A stretch of DNA of 64,000 nucleotides from Jeotgalicoccus sp. (GCA_003513765.1 DONT01000001.1:418546-482545); one strand, 5' to 3'. Shown: positions 53,991 through 62,733, numbered from the stretch's first letter. The notes: generated by a model from the sequence alone, not told the origin. A program made the numbers and translations.

Positions 53991-54019
53991 AAGCTCCACC
54001 CTTTCCAATATAATTTACC

Positions 54020-54057
54020 ATAAAAAAGGTGCGGAAACCAAACGGTCCCGCACTTTA
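54020..54057 (-). terminator. Terminator after the sosA-like gene
   Basis: GTGCGGGACC and GGTTTCCGCAC pair on the minus strand and are followed by six T. Confidence 0.8.
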
Positions 54058-54081
54058 ATAGATAATATATACACTTATTAA

Positions 54082-54396
54082 TTAATTTCTGCTGGAAACG
54101 TCATAATTAAGACGTTCTGTGAGCGTTCCGCTGCTGATAAAACCATTTGCAGGGTCTTTTTCTTCCATCTTTTCTCTTTCTTCATCTTCCGCTTCATTAA
54201 TTGACGAAGCCGATACCGTGCCGTTCGCCTCTTGTTCGATTGATTCTTCAGTTATATTTTCAGAAAATGCAGTATTTTCCTTAGAATGTATGTTCTCTGC
54301 ATAATCCGGTTCAACCATATTAAAACTATATAAAAGCCCGAAGCTTAGCATTACCGCGAATAAACCTGTGAGAGTTTTGAAATCTTTCATTGTCAT
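54082..54396 (-). CDS. SosA/YneA-like SOS cell-division inhibitor (candidate)
   Basis: A 104-residue protein with one membrane helix (about residues 11-27), a short cytoplasmic N-terminus and an acidic extracellular tail. It is divergent from lexA, shares three LexA boxes with it and precedes ynzC and tkt; this is the position and topology of staphylococcal SosA and bacillar YneA. No LysM domain is visible, so it is closer to SosA. Sequence identity cannot be judged here, so the name rests on context. ATG 54396 has TAGGAG nine bases upstream. Confidence 0.72.
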   Translation of the reverse strand: MTMKDFKTLTGLFAVMLSFGLLYSFNMVEPDYAENIHSKENTAFSENITEESIEQEANGTVSASSINEAEDEEREKMEEKDPANGFISSGTLTERLNYDVSSRN

Positions 54397-54411
54397 TAAT
54401 ATCCACTCCTA

Positions 54412-54426
54412 AGAACAAATGTTTGT
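54412..54426 (-). promoter_or_regulatory. LexA box 1
   Basis: AGAACAAATGTTTGT, a near-palindrome of the GAAC-N4-GTTC type, between the sosA-like -10 and its start codon. Confidence 0.85.
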
Positions 54427-54432
54427 AATAAC

Positions 54433-54461
54433 AATATAACAGAACACTTGTTCGCAGTCAA
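54433..54461 (-). promoter_or_regulatory. Promoter of the sosA-like gene with LexA box 2 in its spacer
   Basis: TTGACT, 17 bases, TATATT on the minus strand. GAACACTTGTTC, a perfect GAAC-N4-GTTC LexA site (54442-54453), fills the spacer. Confidence 0.88.
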
Positions 54462-54469
54462 GATAAATA

Positions 54470-54509
54470 CGAACAAATGTTTGTAAGTGTATATAGTATA
54501 TGATAAAAT
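54470..54509 (+). promoter_or_regulatory. lexA promoter with LexA box 3 over the -35
   Basis: TTGTAA (54481-54486), 17 bases, TAAAAT (54504-54509). CGAACAAATGTTTG (54470-54483) overlaps the -35, so LexA should repress its own gene. Confidence 0.85.
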
Positions 54510-54538
54510 TTAATTAATATAAGGCTGGAGGTAACAAT

Positions 54539-55156
54539 ATGAAAGATTTAACAGACAGACAAAAAGATATTTTTCAATATATAAAACGCAGCGTAAATGA
54601 TAAAGGTTATCCGCCAAGTGTCCGTGAGATCGGAAATGCGGTAGGACTCCAGTCGAGTTCTACAGTACACGGCCATCTCGCAAAACTTGAAACTAAAGGA
54701 TATATCAAACGCGACCCGACAAAACCCCGCGCAATTGAAATTGTCCAGGCTTCAGATGACAATGCATCACCCGTCATCCATGTTCCTGTACTTGGTAAAG
54801 TTACAGCAGGCCTCCCTATTACAGCCGTTGAAAACATCGAAGAGTACTTCCCTCTCCCCGAACACTTTACAGCAAACCATAACAGCGAAATTTTCCTGTT
54901 AAATGTTTCCGGTGACAGTATGATTGATGCCGGTATACACGACGGCGACCGCGTTATCGTCCGTAAACAGAACATTGCGCACAACGGTGAAATCATCGTT
55001 GCAATGACAGAAGACGACGAAGCGACAGTTAAACGCTTCTATAAAGAAAAAGGCTACTACCGTCTGCAGCCGGAAAACACGACGATGGAACCTATTTACC
55101 TCGATAATGTTATCGTTCTTGGTAAAGTCGTTGGGCTGTTTAGAGAATTTATTTAA
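54539..55156 (+). CDS. lexA: SOS repressor LexA
   Basis: A 205-residue repressor and self-cleaving serine protease. The winged-helix DNA-binding part is in residues 1-70 (SVREIGNAVGLQSSSTVHGHL). The cleavage site is Ala90-Gly91 in LGKVTAGLP; the catalytic pair is Ser127 (GDSM) and Lys165. All key residues are present. ATG 54539 has GGAGGTAA upstream. It shares its control region with the divergent sosA-like gene. Confidence 0.97.
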   Translation: MKDLTDRQKDIFQYIKRSVNDKGYPPSVREIGNAVGLQSSSTVHGHLAKLETKGYIKRDPTKPRAIEIVQASDDNASPVIHVPVLGKVTAGLPITAVENIEEYFPLPEHFTANHNSEIFLLNVSGDSMIDAGIHDGDRVIVRKQNIAHNGEIIVAMTEDDEATVKRFYKEKGYYRLQPENTTMEPIYLDNVIVLGKVVGLFREFI

Positions 55157-55172
55157 TAAAATGTATGTGTGA

Positions 55173-55203
55173 CCGCCCGGGGCCCTGTGTCCCGGTTTTT
55201 TTG
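55173..55203 (+). terminator. Terminator after lexA
   Basis: CCCGGGG and CCCGG segments form a G+C-rich stem followed by seven T. Confidence 0.8.
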
Positions 55204-55220
55204 TATTGGTCGGGGCGCTT

Positions 55221-55402
55221 GCGTATGCATGAGACGAGGTCATGTATATGCATTTTCATTTGCGTATACATGAGAATCTGTCATGACTATGAATCATGAT
55301 TTGCGAATACATGAAAGTTTGTCATGCCTACATATCGTGAATTTCATATACATGAGCTACCGTCATGACTATGAATCAGGAATTTCGTATACATGAGGCA
55401 TT
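55221..55402. repeat. 41-bp-period array B, about 4.4 units
   Basis: ATGAG or ATGAA recurs at 55229, 55270, 55311, 55352 and 55393, exactly 41 bases apart. The unit runs gcgtata-CATGA-N7-TCATG-acTAT-gaatcatgattt. The dyad CATGA-N7-TCATG is kept in units 2 to 4 and nearly kept in the first, while flanking bases vary. It lies between the convergent lexA and CAP-domain genes; no ORF or T-run stem was found in it. Confidence 0.9.
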
Positions 55403-55440
55403 AAACCAAGGTACATCCATTTTGTTTGTCATCAAAACTT

Positions 55441-55604
55441 TATTCGTCTCGATGTGACCGGCTCGTTGGGATGATTATTCCTATTCAACCTAATGTGACT
55501 TGTTCATCGGGTCGATGAGTTCTATTCAACCTGATGAGAGCTCTTCATCCGGTCAAATCACGCCAATCAACCGCATATGACCCCATCATCCGGTCATACA
55601 AAAA
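55441..55604. repeat. 41-bp-period array C, four units
   Basis: Units start at 55441, 55482, 55523 and 55564. TATTCAACCT or a variant opens units 2 to 4. The centre of the third unit is GATGA-N7-TCATC followed by CGGTC; other units keep parts of it. The units are more diverged than in array B, and the sequence differs from B, but the period is again 41. Confidence 0.8.
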
Positions 55605-55610
55605 CAAAGA

Positions 55611-55645
55611 ACAAAAACACCCGGATTACACCAATCCGGGCGCTC
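55611..55645 (-). terminator. Terminator after the CAP-domain gene
   Basis: GCGCCCGGATT and AATCCGGGTGT pair on the minus strand and are followed by TTTTTG. Confidence 0.88.
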
Positions 55646-55652
55646 ATGCTCA

Positions 55653-56642
55653 TTATTTCTGTATATAGTTTTCCGTATAATACGGTACGTTGTCACCATT
55701 GTACTCAATGCCGACACCGAGATAGTTAAACTGATCGTTCAGTATATTAACACGGTGCGACGGCGAGTTCATCAGACTGTGGTGGGCAAATATCGGCGAT
55801 GTGTGGCCTGTCGCAATATTTTCTCCTGCCAGCCTGAAGTCAACAGAGCCGTTTAACAGTCTGTCTTTCAGCGTGCGGCCGTCTGGTGAGTCGTGATCAA
55901 AGTAATTGTTTTCTGCCATATCGGCGCTGTGGTAGTATGCGACTTCATCCGCCAGAGCGTCGCGTTCTAATGTCGAATAACCGTACTTTGCACGTGTTGC
56001 ATTTACTAAATTAAAGTGCATCTGCTCGTTATCTTCCTGCGGAGGATGATTATAAAGTTCGTTGATTTCAATCACTTCATCTTTATTAATAATCAGCATA
56101 CCGTTGGCTTTATCATTCTCATGTATATCGTAAAAGAAGTATGCATAGTAATTGCCGACATCGAAAACATCGTATTCGTCATGTTCGACTTTCAGCCGCT
56201 TCCACTGCTTACGTATATAATCAATCGGTTCTCCGTAAATTTCCCGCAGTTCTGCACGGTTCATGCCGTCAAGACTCATTTTGCCTAACGACACATCACT
56301 TGAATTCGTATATCCGCCTGTGACGATGCCGTCACGGACGAGCAGCATATGAAAGGCCCCGGGCTGATTTTGAATCACAAAGTCGCCTTCGTATTCTGAA
56401 TTAATGACCGTTTCATTATCTGTGCTGAACGATGACCCGAGTGAGTAATCAATATTCGTTTCCTGTGCACCGTGCACCTGTTCTATTTTTGTCGTATCGT
56501 AATTTGGAATGACATTCTGTTCAAGCCAGTGATTAAAATAATCTTCGGTCAGACCGTCCTTAAAGTCGTAGGATTGCATGGCCGGTACGATTATAAACAG
56601 AGATGCGTATAAAATTAATAGCGCTGTAATTCGCCGTACCAT
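55653..56642 (-). CDS. CAP-domain secreted protein with CAP-associated N-terminal domain
   Basis: A 329-residue protein with an N-terminal signal or anchor (residues 1-22), a middle CAP-associated domain (LGKMSLDGMNRAELREIYGEPIDYIR) and a C-terminal CAP/SCP domain (residues about 205-329). The latter has YHSADMAENNYFDHDSPDGRT, AGENIATGH and MNSPSHRVNILND. The role of bacterial CAP proteins of this type is unknown. It starts 12 bases after panC, so it may be the last gene of that transcript. Confidence 0.88.
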   Translation of the reverse strand: MVRRITALLILYASLFIIVPAMQSYDFKDGLTEDYFNHWLEQNVIPNYDTTKIEQVHGAQETNIDYSLGSSFSTDNETVINSEYEGDFVIQNQPGAFHMLLVRDGIVTGGYTNSSDVSLGKMSLDGMNRAELREIYGEPIDYIRKQWKRLKVEHDEYDVFDVGNYYAYFFYDIHENDKANGMLIINKDEVIEINELYNHPPQEDNEQMHFNLVNATRAKYGYSTLERDALADEVAYYHSADMAENNYFDHDSPDGRTLKDRLLNGSVDFRLAGENIATGHTSPIFAHHSLMNSPSHRVNILNDQFNYLGVGIEYNGDNVPYYTENYIQK

Positions 56643-56654
56643 ATTATCCCTCCA

Positions 56655-57494
56655 TTAAATACTGACGTATAAATTATCAATCAATCTTGCTTTTTCAAAT
56701 TGCACTGCAATAAATATAATAACATCCTCGTCGATATTTTCAACGAACTGCAGGCCGCGTGCTGTGTAAATCGCCAGGTCATCGACAGTACCGCTTGTTT
56801 CTTGTTCAATATGAAGTCTGATAAACGACATGACCTTATCCGTATTCACAGTACCTTTTTTAATCTGTTTTGCCGCATTTAATAATGCCGCGTTAATTTG
56901 ACCTGCTTCATGATATTCCGATTCGCTTAAATTCACATTGCGGGAACTTTTTGCAAGACCGCTCGCTTCACGTTTCGTCGGCACCCCGATAATTTCAACC
57001 GGTACATTAAAGTTTTCAACGTAACGCTCGATTATCATCAGCTGCTGACGGTCTTTTTCACCAAATACAGCAAAATCCGGCTGAATAATATTAAACAGCT
57101 TGCTGACTACCGTCACAACACCTTCAAAATGGCCCGGACGCTTTACGCCGTCCAGTATATTCGTCATTGATTTAATGCCTAAATTGAATTCCATTTCTTC
57201 CGGATACATTTCGCTAACTTCAGGATGGAAAACGATGTCCACACCGTGTTCGCGGCAAATATTTAAATCGCGCTCCAAGTCGCGCGGATAGCTGTCGTAA
57301 TCTTCGTTTGGACCGAACTGCAGCGGATTAACAAAGATACTCACTGCAACGATATCAGCATATTTCTTCGCCTCTTCCATCAGCGCCATGTGACCCTCAT
57401 GCAAATAGCCCATCGTCGGAACGAGCGCAATTTTTTTATCCTGATAAACACTTAAGAGCTCTCTCACTTCTTTAATACCAGATGTATGCTGCAT
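56655..57494 (-). CDS. panC: Pantothenate synthetase
   Basis: A 279-residue enzyme that joins pantoate and beta-alanine with ATP. The HIGH-like motif is LVPTMGYLHEGHMALM, and FVNPLQFGPNEDYDSYPRD, VFGEKDRQQLMII and AKSSRNVNLS are present. Its start directly follows the panB stop. panD, which supplies beta-alanine and usually follows panC in staphylococci, is not here. Confidence 0.97.
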   Translation of the reverse strand: MQHTSGIKEVRELLSVYQDKKIALVPTMGYLHEGHMALMEEAKKYADIVAVSIFVNPLQFGPNEDYDSYPRDLERDLNICREHGVDIVFHPEVSEMYPEEMEFNLGIKSMTNILDGVKRPGHFEGVVTVVSKLFNIIQPDFAVFGEKDRQQLMIIERYVENFNVPVEIIGVPTKREASGLAKSSRNVNLSESEYHEAGQINAALLNAAKQIKKGTVNTDKVMSFIRLHIEQETSGTVDDLAIYTARGLQFVENIDEDVIIFIAVQFEKARLIDNLYVSI

Positions 57495-58295
57495 TTACTC
57501 GAACACCCGTTTCTTATACGTCGTTTCCTCAGACGGGAACATTCTGCTCTTCACTTCGTTGCGGTAATTCGTCAGTCCTTCTTCAACAACTGAGTTCACG
57601 TCGGCATAAGGTTTAACAAACTTCGGCAAGCGGTCACTGCCGTACTGAAGTACATCATGATAAACGAGCACCTGGCCGTCAGTATGAAGACCCGCACCGA
57701 TACCGATAGTCGGAATATTAACTGATTCCGTAACTTTTTTAGCAAGATCCATTGGAATTGCTTCAAGCACCATCATCGACGCGCCCGCTGCTTCAAGCGC
57801 TTGTGCATCTTCAATCAGTTTTTCAGCCTGTTCTGTATCTCCCGCCTGCATTTTAAAACCTGTAATTCCGAAGTGCTGCGGCGTTAATCCTAAATGTCCG
57901 CATACCGGTACGCCTGCCTTAACAAGCCCTTTGATAACTTCGAAAGACTCCGCGCCTTCCATTTTTATCATGTTCGCATCACTCTCCTGATAGAGTCTGA
58001 TGCCATTTTTAATTCCTTCATTTACATCTGCATGGTGTGAGCCGAAAGGCATATCTGCGACGATAAACGTATTCGCTGCACCGCGTCTCGCTGCTTTCGA
58101 ATGGTGAATCATATCATCAAGCGTCACCTGCACCGGCGATTCATATCCCAAGACGACCATTCCAAGTGAATCTCCCACTAAAATGACGTCTACCTCCGCC
58201 TTCTCTGCAAGTTTTGCAGAGGGATAATCATATGCTGTTACCATCACTATTCTGTCATTGTTTTTCATGCTGATTAAATCTGCTGTCGACTTCAT
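57495..58295 (-). CDS. panB: Ketopantoate hydroxymethyltransferase
   Basis: A 266-residue TIM-barrel enzyme that makes ketopantoate from 2-oxoisovalerate. Motifs are MVTAYDYPSAKLAE, LVGDSLGMVVLGYESPVQVTLDDM, GHLGLTPQHFG and VLEAIPMDLAKKVTE. First gene of panB-panC; panE is divergent across a 72-base gap that must hold both promoters. Confidence 0.97.
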   Translation of the reverse strand: MKSTADLISMKNNDRIVMVTAYDYPSAKLAEKAEVDVILVGDSLGMVVLGYESPVQVTLDDMIHHSKAARRGAANTFIVADMPFGSHHADVNEGIKNGIRLYQESDANMIKMEGAESFEVIKGLVKAGVPVCGHLGLTPQHFGITGFKMQAGDTEQAEKLIEDAQALEAAGASMMVLEAIPMDLAKKVTESVNIPTIGIGAGLHTDGQVLVYHDVLQYGSDRLPKFVKPYADVNSVVEEGLTNYRNEVKSRMFPSEETTYKKRVFE

Positions 58296-58367
58296 AGTTT
58301 CCCTACTTTCTGAAATTAGATATACTTATTTTACCACAGAAATGAGAAAAAATAACGGAGTGAAAAT

Positions 58368-59252
58368 ATGAAAATAGGTATTATCGGTGCGGGCGCAGTC
58401 GGCAGTATAATCGCCCGCGAGTTCTATAAACTGCCCGCAGATGAAGTTGAACTGACATTAATGGCAAGATCTGCGCGGAACGGCTTTACAATACTCGAAC
58501 AGGGTGTTAAAACATATCATGAAATTAAAGTTCATAATATCAGTGAAGTTACAGATAAATTCGATGTGCTCTTTATCGCGGCAAAGACACCCGCACTTAC
58601 AGCACTGAAAGAAACGATTAGTAATATTACCCATAAGAATTCGGAAATAATTTATGCCTTAAACGGCATGGGCTACGATGCAGTATTTGACCGGGGAATT
58701 CCAGGCGTGGTCTATATCAGCGGCCAGCAGCATGATGACTACATTGAACATTATGTAAATCAGAAGATTATATTACCGGAACGCCAGTACAGCTATACCG
58801 ATAAACTGATTGAGCTGATTGACAGCAGAGCTACAGTTAATTTCGAACTGCTGAAAAGTTCAGAGTTTAACAAAATGCGCTATGAAAAGCTGCTGATTAA
58901 TGTCGGAATTAATTCAATGACCGCCCTCAGTAAAAATACTTCGAAAATATTTGAAGATGATAAAACAGTCCAATTAACAAGGCAGTTACTGACGGAATCT
59001 CTGGCTGTTGTGAACATGTGCAACACCGATAATGTGCAGATAGATGATGGATTTATAGATTATGCCATGGATATGTATTTCAGTTATCCGCGCGATATGG
59101 GCACGAGTATGTACTACGATGTGATGGCGAACAGAACTACGGAGTTTGAATATATTCAGCAGTATGTCCATAACATGAAACAGGATTGTGATATTGACAC
59201 ACCGGTCCTCGACATCGTTGTCACGCTGCTCGCTGCTTACGAAAAGAAGTAA
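58368..59252 (+). CDS. panE: Ketopantoate reductase family protein (PanE-like)
   Basis: A 294-residue NADPH-dependent reductase. The nucleotide-binding motif GIIGAGAVGSIIA is at residues 3-15; the catalytic lysine region is FNKMRYEKLLINVGINSMTAL. Divergent position to panBC supports ketopantoate as substrate. ATG 58368 has CGGAGTG upstream. Confidence 0.9.
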   Translation: MKIGIIGAGAVGSIIAREFYKLPADEVELTLMARSARNGFTILEQGVKTYHEIKVHNISEVTDKFDVLFIAAKTPALTALKETISNITHKNSEIIYALNGMGYDAVFDRGIPGVVYISGQQHDDYIEHYVNQKIILPERQYSYTDKLIELIDSRATVNFELLKSSEFNKMRYEKLLINVGINSMTALSKNTSKIFEDDKTVQLTRQLLTESLAVVNMCNTDNVQIDDGFIDYAMDMYFSYPRDMGTSMYYDVMANRTTEFEYIQQYVHNMKQDCDIDTPVLDIVVTLLAAYEKK

Positions 59253-59256
59253 ATAA

Positions 59257-59294
59257 AAATGGGGCTGTCCGAGATTATCGGTCAGCCCCATTAC
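59257..59294 (+). terminator. Bidirectional terminator between panE and the DedA gene
   Basis: TGGGGCTG and CAGCCCCA form an eight-pair stem with A/T tracts on both sides, between two convergent genes. Confidence 0.85.
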
Positions 59295-59296
59295 TA

Positions 59297-59914
59297 TTAT
59301 TTCGCTTTTTTCTTCGGTCTGAAGTAAAAGAACCATACTAAAAATGCGATAGCCAGAACAGCAATAACTGCATAGGCAATATTTGAATACACATCCATCA
59401 CCGCAACGATATCTTCCCAGTTCTCTCCTACTGAAGCACCGAGATTAACGAGCACTGTGTTCCAGATAAAAGTACCAATCGTCGTCAGCACTAGAAACTT
59501 CGGCATGCTCATTTTGCTCATCCCTGCAGGAATTGAAATCAGACTTCTGATTAAGGGGATGAAGCGGCAGAAAAATACAGTCCATGAACCGTATTTATTA
59601 AACCAGCCGTAGGATTTATCAACATCGTCCGTCGTCACCCGGAGCCATTTTCCGTACTTCATAACGATTCGCTTCATACGTTCGGCACCGAGTATGCTTC
59701 CAAGATAATACAGTACAAGCGCACCGCCGACAGAACCTGCCGTCGAAGCAATAATTACTCCCGTTACTGTCATATCAGTCGCCGCCGTCATAAAGCCGCC
59801 AAACGTTAAAATCACTTCAGAAGGAATCGGCGGAAAAATATTCTCCACTGCAATCAAGATGACAATTGCAGCGTAGCCGAACTGGTTAATTACTTCTTCT
59901 AAAAAATTCTGCAT
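59297..59914 (-). CDS. DedA-family membrane protein
   Basis: A 205-residue membrane protein of the DedA/VTT family, thought to move phospholipid or undecaprenyl phosphate across the membrane. The motifs FPPIPSEVILTFGGF and the re-entrant FFCRFIPLIRSLISIPAGMSKM are clear. It is 31 bases after selO and may share its transcript. Confidence 0.92.
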   Translation of the reverse strand: MQNFLEEVINQFGYAAIVILIAVENIFPPIPSEVILTFGGFMTAATDMTVTGVIIASTAGSVGGALVLYYLGSILGAERMKRIVMKYGKWLRVTTDDVDKSYGWFNKYGSWTVFFCRFIPLIRSLISIPAGMSKMSMPKFLVLTTIGTFIWNTVLVNLGASVGENWEDIVAVMDVYSNIAYAVIAVLAIAFLVWFFYFRPKKKAK

Positions 59915-59945
59915 TATACTTCTATCCCTTTAATGAAATTAATTA

Positions 59946-61403
59946 TCATGTGCCGCAATATGTCTTAAAGTCCGGGTCAACATCATCTTTACCCGGTGCA
60001 TTAATATACTTCCCGCCGAGCTTATCATTAAACGGCTTCGACACAGCTTTTAAGAGCTGTTTTAACTCGCCGTAATGACCTTCGACAGCAAGATTTAATG
60101 CCTTTTGAACTAAATGGTTACGCGGAATAAAACTTGGATTCGCTGCGTTCATCGCAATATTAATTTCATCTTTTTTAGCACTTTGTGCTTTCTTTCTCGC
60201 CTGATACTGTTCGAACCAGTTTATAAATTCACTGTCGTTAAACATCGGCAGCTTATCGTAGTTAGTGAGATAAAGATCTCTGAACGTCCGCGTGTAATCC
60301 GCTTCATATTTAAACATAAACCCGAGCAGTTCATCGACCAGTTTCACGTCGTACTGTGCTTCATAATCCAGATCCAGTATACCGAGTTTATTACCCATTA
60401 ATGAAATATACTTTCTATTATAATACTGCGGATATTTATCGAGTACTTCCTGAGCGAGCTTCACCGCTTCAGTCTCAGAGCTGTTAAAGAGCGGACACAG
60501 TGCTTCACCGAGCTTGCTTAAATCCCACTGCCCGATCGGCGGCTGATTTTTATAGCGGTAGCGTCCTTCTGTATCAATCGAACTGAAATACGTATCCGGA
60601 TTATATACATCGATAAACGCACAGGGTCCGTAATCAATCGTCTCGCCTGAGATGGACATATTATCCGTGTTCATCACACCATGAATAAATCCGACTGACT
60701 GCCACTGGGCAATTAATTCAGCCTGCTTTCTTACGACATGGTCATAGAACAGCAGATATTTTTTGTCGTCTGCCAGCGCCGAAAGATACGGATAGTGGCG
60801 TTCAATCGCAAAGTCCGCAAGCGCTTTTAAGTCATCAAGTGACTGGCGTGCAGCATATTCAAAAGTCCCGACACGGATATGTGAACTCGCGATGCGTGTT
60901 AAGATGCCGCTCGCCGTCGTGGTCTGACGTGTCAGCTGTTCACCTGTGTCGACGACCGCTAAGGCGCGAGTTGTGGCAATGCCGATGTTCGCCATATATT
61001 CACTGATAATATATTCACGCAGCATAGAGTCAATCGGCGCGCGCCCGTCGCCCTGGCGTGAATATTTCGTCGCACCTGAGCCTTTTAAGACGACATCATA
61101 CTTTTCGCCATCTGTGTTATGCTCACCTAAGAGGACGTTCCGGCCGTCACCGAGCATGTTTAAAGTCCCAAACTGATGTCCCATATAAGCCTGAGCAATC
61201 GGTTCGGCAGAAGCCGGAAGTTTATTGCCGCTGAAAAATTCAGCATCATTTTCAAGTTCGTTTTCATCGATATTTAGTAATCTCGCTAAATGGTGATTAA
61301 ACAGAACAATTCTCGGTGCCTCTGACTCCTCAGGTTCGTACGGTGTCCAGAATGTTCTTGGCAGCGATTTATAGTCATGTGTAAAATTTAAGCCTTTATA
61401 CAT
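59946..61403 (-). CDS. selO: Protein adenylyltransferase SelO (YdiU/UPF0061)
   Basis: A 485-residue pseudokinase-fold AMP transferase. Typical segments are YMGHQFGTLNMLGDGRNVLLGE, LKGSGATKYSRQGDGRAPIDSMLREY and FIHGVMNTDNMSISGETIDYGPCAFID. The C-terminus FKTYCGT has the cysteine near the end that takes the place of selenocysteine in some homologues. Start ATG 61403 has AAAGGAGAA upstream; a longer frame to 61442 lacks such a site. Confidence 0.93.
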   Translation of the reverse strand: MYKGLNFTHDYKSLPRTFWTPYEPEESEAPRIVLFNHHLARLLNIDENELENDAEFFSGNKLPASAEPIAQAYMGHQFGTLNMLGDGRNVLLGEHNTDGEKYDVVLKGSGATKYSRQGDGRAPIDSMLREYIISEYMANIGIATTRALAVVDTGEQLTRQTTTASGILTRIASSHIRVGTFEYAARQSLDDLKALADFAIERHYPYLSALADDKKYLLFYDHVVRKQAELIAQWQSVGFIHGVMNTDNMSISGETIDYGPCAFIDVYNPDTYFSSIDTEGRYRYKNQPPIGQWDLSKLGEALCPLFNSSETEAVKLAQEVLDKYPQYYNRKYISLMGNKLGILDLDYEAQYDVKLVDELLGFMFKYEADYTRTFRDLYLTNYDKLPMFNDSEFINWFEQYQARKKAQSAKKDEINIAMNAANPSFIPRNHLVQKALNLAVEGHYGELKQLLKAVSKPFNDKLGGKYINAPGKDDVDPDFKTYCGT

Positions 61404-61520
61404 TAAAATTCTCCTTTTTAAAAAACAAACGTGCAAATTCAATCTATAGTAATTGAGTATACTATATACATATATAGTTGCATAACAGAATACCCCGTTT
61501 TCAGAACAAATACATAATTT

Positions 61521-61550
61521 TTGTTAACATCTTAAAAAAGAGGGTATAAT
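61521..61550 (+). promoter_or_regulatory. Promoter of the first ykvI gene
   Basis: TTGTTA, 18 bases, TATAAT, 30 bases before the ATG. Confidence 0.7.
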
Positions 61551-61580
61551 CAGTAACATACAGAAATAGGAGTTGGAAAT

Positions 61581-62684
61581 ATGTCAAACGGTAACAGACG
61601 TGCTTCCTGGAAATATGCCTTTGCATACACCGGTATTGTAGTAGGTGCCGGCTTTGCTACAGGCCAGGAAGTACTTCAATTTTTCGCGAGTCACGGATTA
61701 ATCAGTATTGCAGGTGTTATTTTAACAGGATTGATCATTATGTTTATCGGCAGGCAGGCAGCTAAACTGGGATACTCAACACACGCTGAATCCCATGTCC
61801 TGCCGCTGAACACACTGTTCGGCAAAAAGTTCGGACTTGTCATTGATATTATACTCGCCTTCTTCTTATACGGTCTTGCGATTGTTATGATTGCGGGAAG
61901 CGGCGCGACGTTCAATGAAGGTTTCGGTATACATCCGCAAATTGGGGCAATCATCCTCATCATACTTGCGTTTATTACATTACTTATGGACTTTGATAAA
62001 ATCGTTTCCATAATCGGTGTCATCACACCAGTACTAGTCATCGCATTGTTCTTCATTGCGGGATATAACATATTGAATCCGATGATTCCTTTGTCAGAGG
62101 TCAATCAGCATAATGATGTGTCATGGGCACCAACTAGCAGCTGGTGGTTTGATGCGATTACTTATTCGGGATTCACACTTGCAACAGCATTCAGCTTTTT
62201 ATCGATAATGGGTTCTGAATCTGCACGCCAGTCGATTGTACGGCGCGGTGCAGTACTCGGCGGACTGTTAATTATGATACTTATGCTGCTGATCACATTC
62301 GGTGTACTGTCAATTCTTCCGACAGCATACGATGTCGCACTGCCTACAATGCAAATGGCGGCAAATGTTGCACCATGGCTCGGCACAGCATATTCGGTAA
62401 TTATTATATTATTAATATATAATTCTATCGTTGGATTTTTATACCCGTTCCTGGCAAGATTCAGTAAACCGAAATCAAAGAAATATAAAATTTTATTAGC
62501 GGCCTCACTTATTGTCGGTTATTTCGGCACATACGTCGGCTTCGTTGAACTCGTTAACATTATCTATCCATTATTTGGATATGTAGGGTTAATTATCGGT
62601 GTTATGCTGACTGTCCGTTGGGCATTCTTAAAATTAAAAGCCCGTAAACTTGCGGAAAAAATTTCAGGTAATAACGAAGAATAA
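61581..62684 (+). CDS. YkvI-family membrane transporter 1
   Basis: A 367-residue protein with about ten membrane helices, matching the YkvI family of the amino acid/sodium symporter-like fold. The N-terminal segment YTGIVVGAGFATGQEVLQFFASHG with its broken helix and glycines is characteristic. Substrate unknown. ATG 61581 has AGGAGTTGG upstream; a terminator follows. Confidence 0.85.
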   Translation: MSNGNRRASWKYAFAYTGIVVGAGFATGQEVLQFFASHGLISIAGVILTGLIIMFIGRQAAKLGYSTHAESHVLPLNTLFGKKFGLVIDIILAFFLYGLAIVMIAGSGATFNEGFGIHPQIGAIILIILAFITLLMDFDKIVSIIGVITPVLVIALFFIAGYNILNPMIPLSEVNQHNDVSWAPTSSWWFDAITYSGFTLATAFSFLSIMGSESARQSIVRRGAVLGGLLIMILMLLITFGVLSILPTAYDVALPTMQMAANVAPWLGTAYSVIIILLIYNSIVGFLYPFLARFSKPKSKKYKILLAASLIVGYFGTYVGFVELVNIIYPLFGYVGLIIGVMLTVRWAFLKLKARKLAEKISGNNEE

Positions 62685-62689
62685 ATTTT

Positions 62690-62733
62690 ATCCCTGAATA
62701 TTACTTCATTGTAATATTCAGGGTATTTTGTTT
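62690..62733 (+). terminator. Terminator between the two ykvI genes
   Basis: ATCCCTGAATATTAC and GTAATATTCAGGGT form a 14-pair stem followed by a T-rich run, so the paralogues can be expressed separately. Confidence 0.92.
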
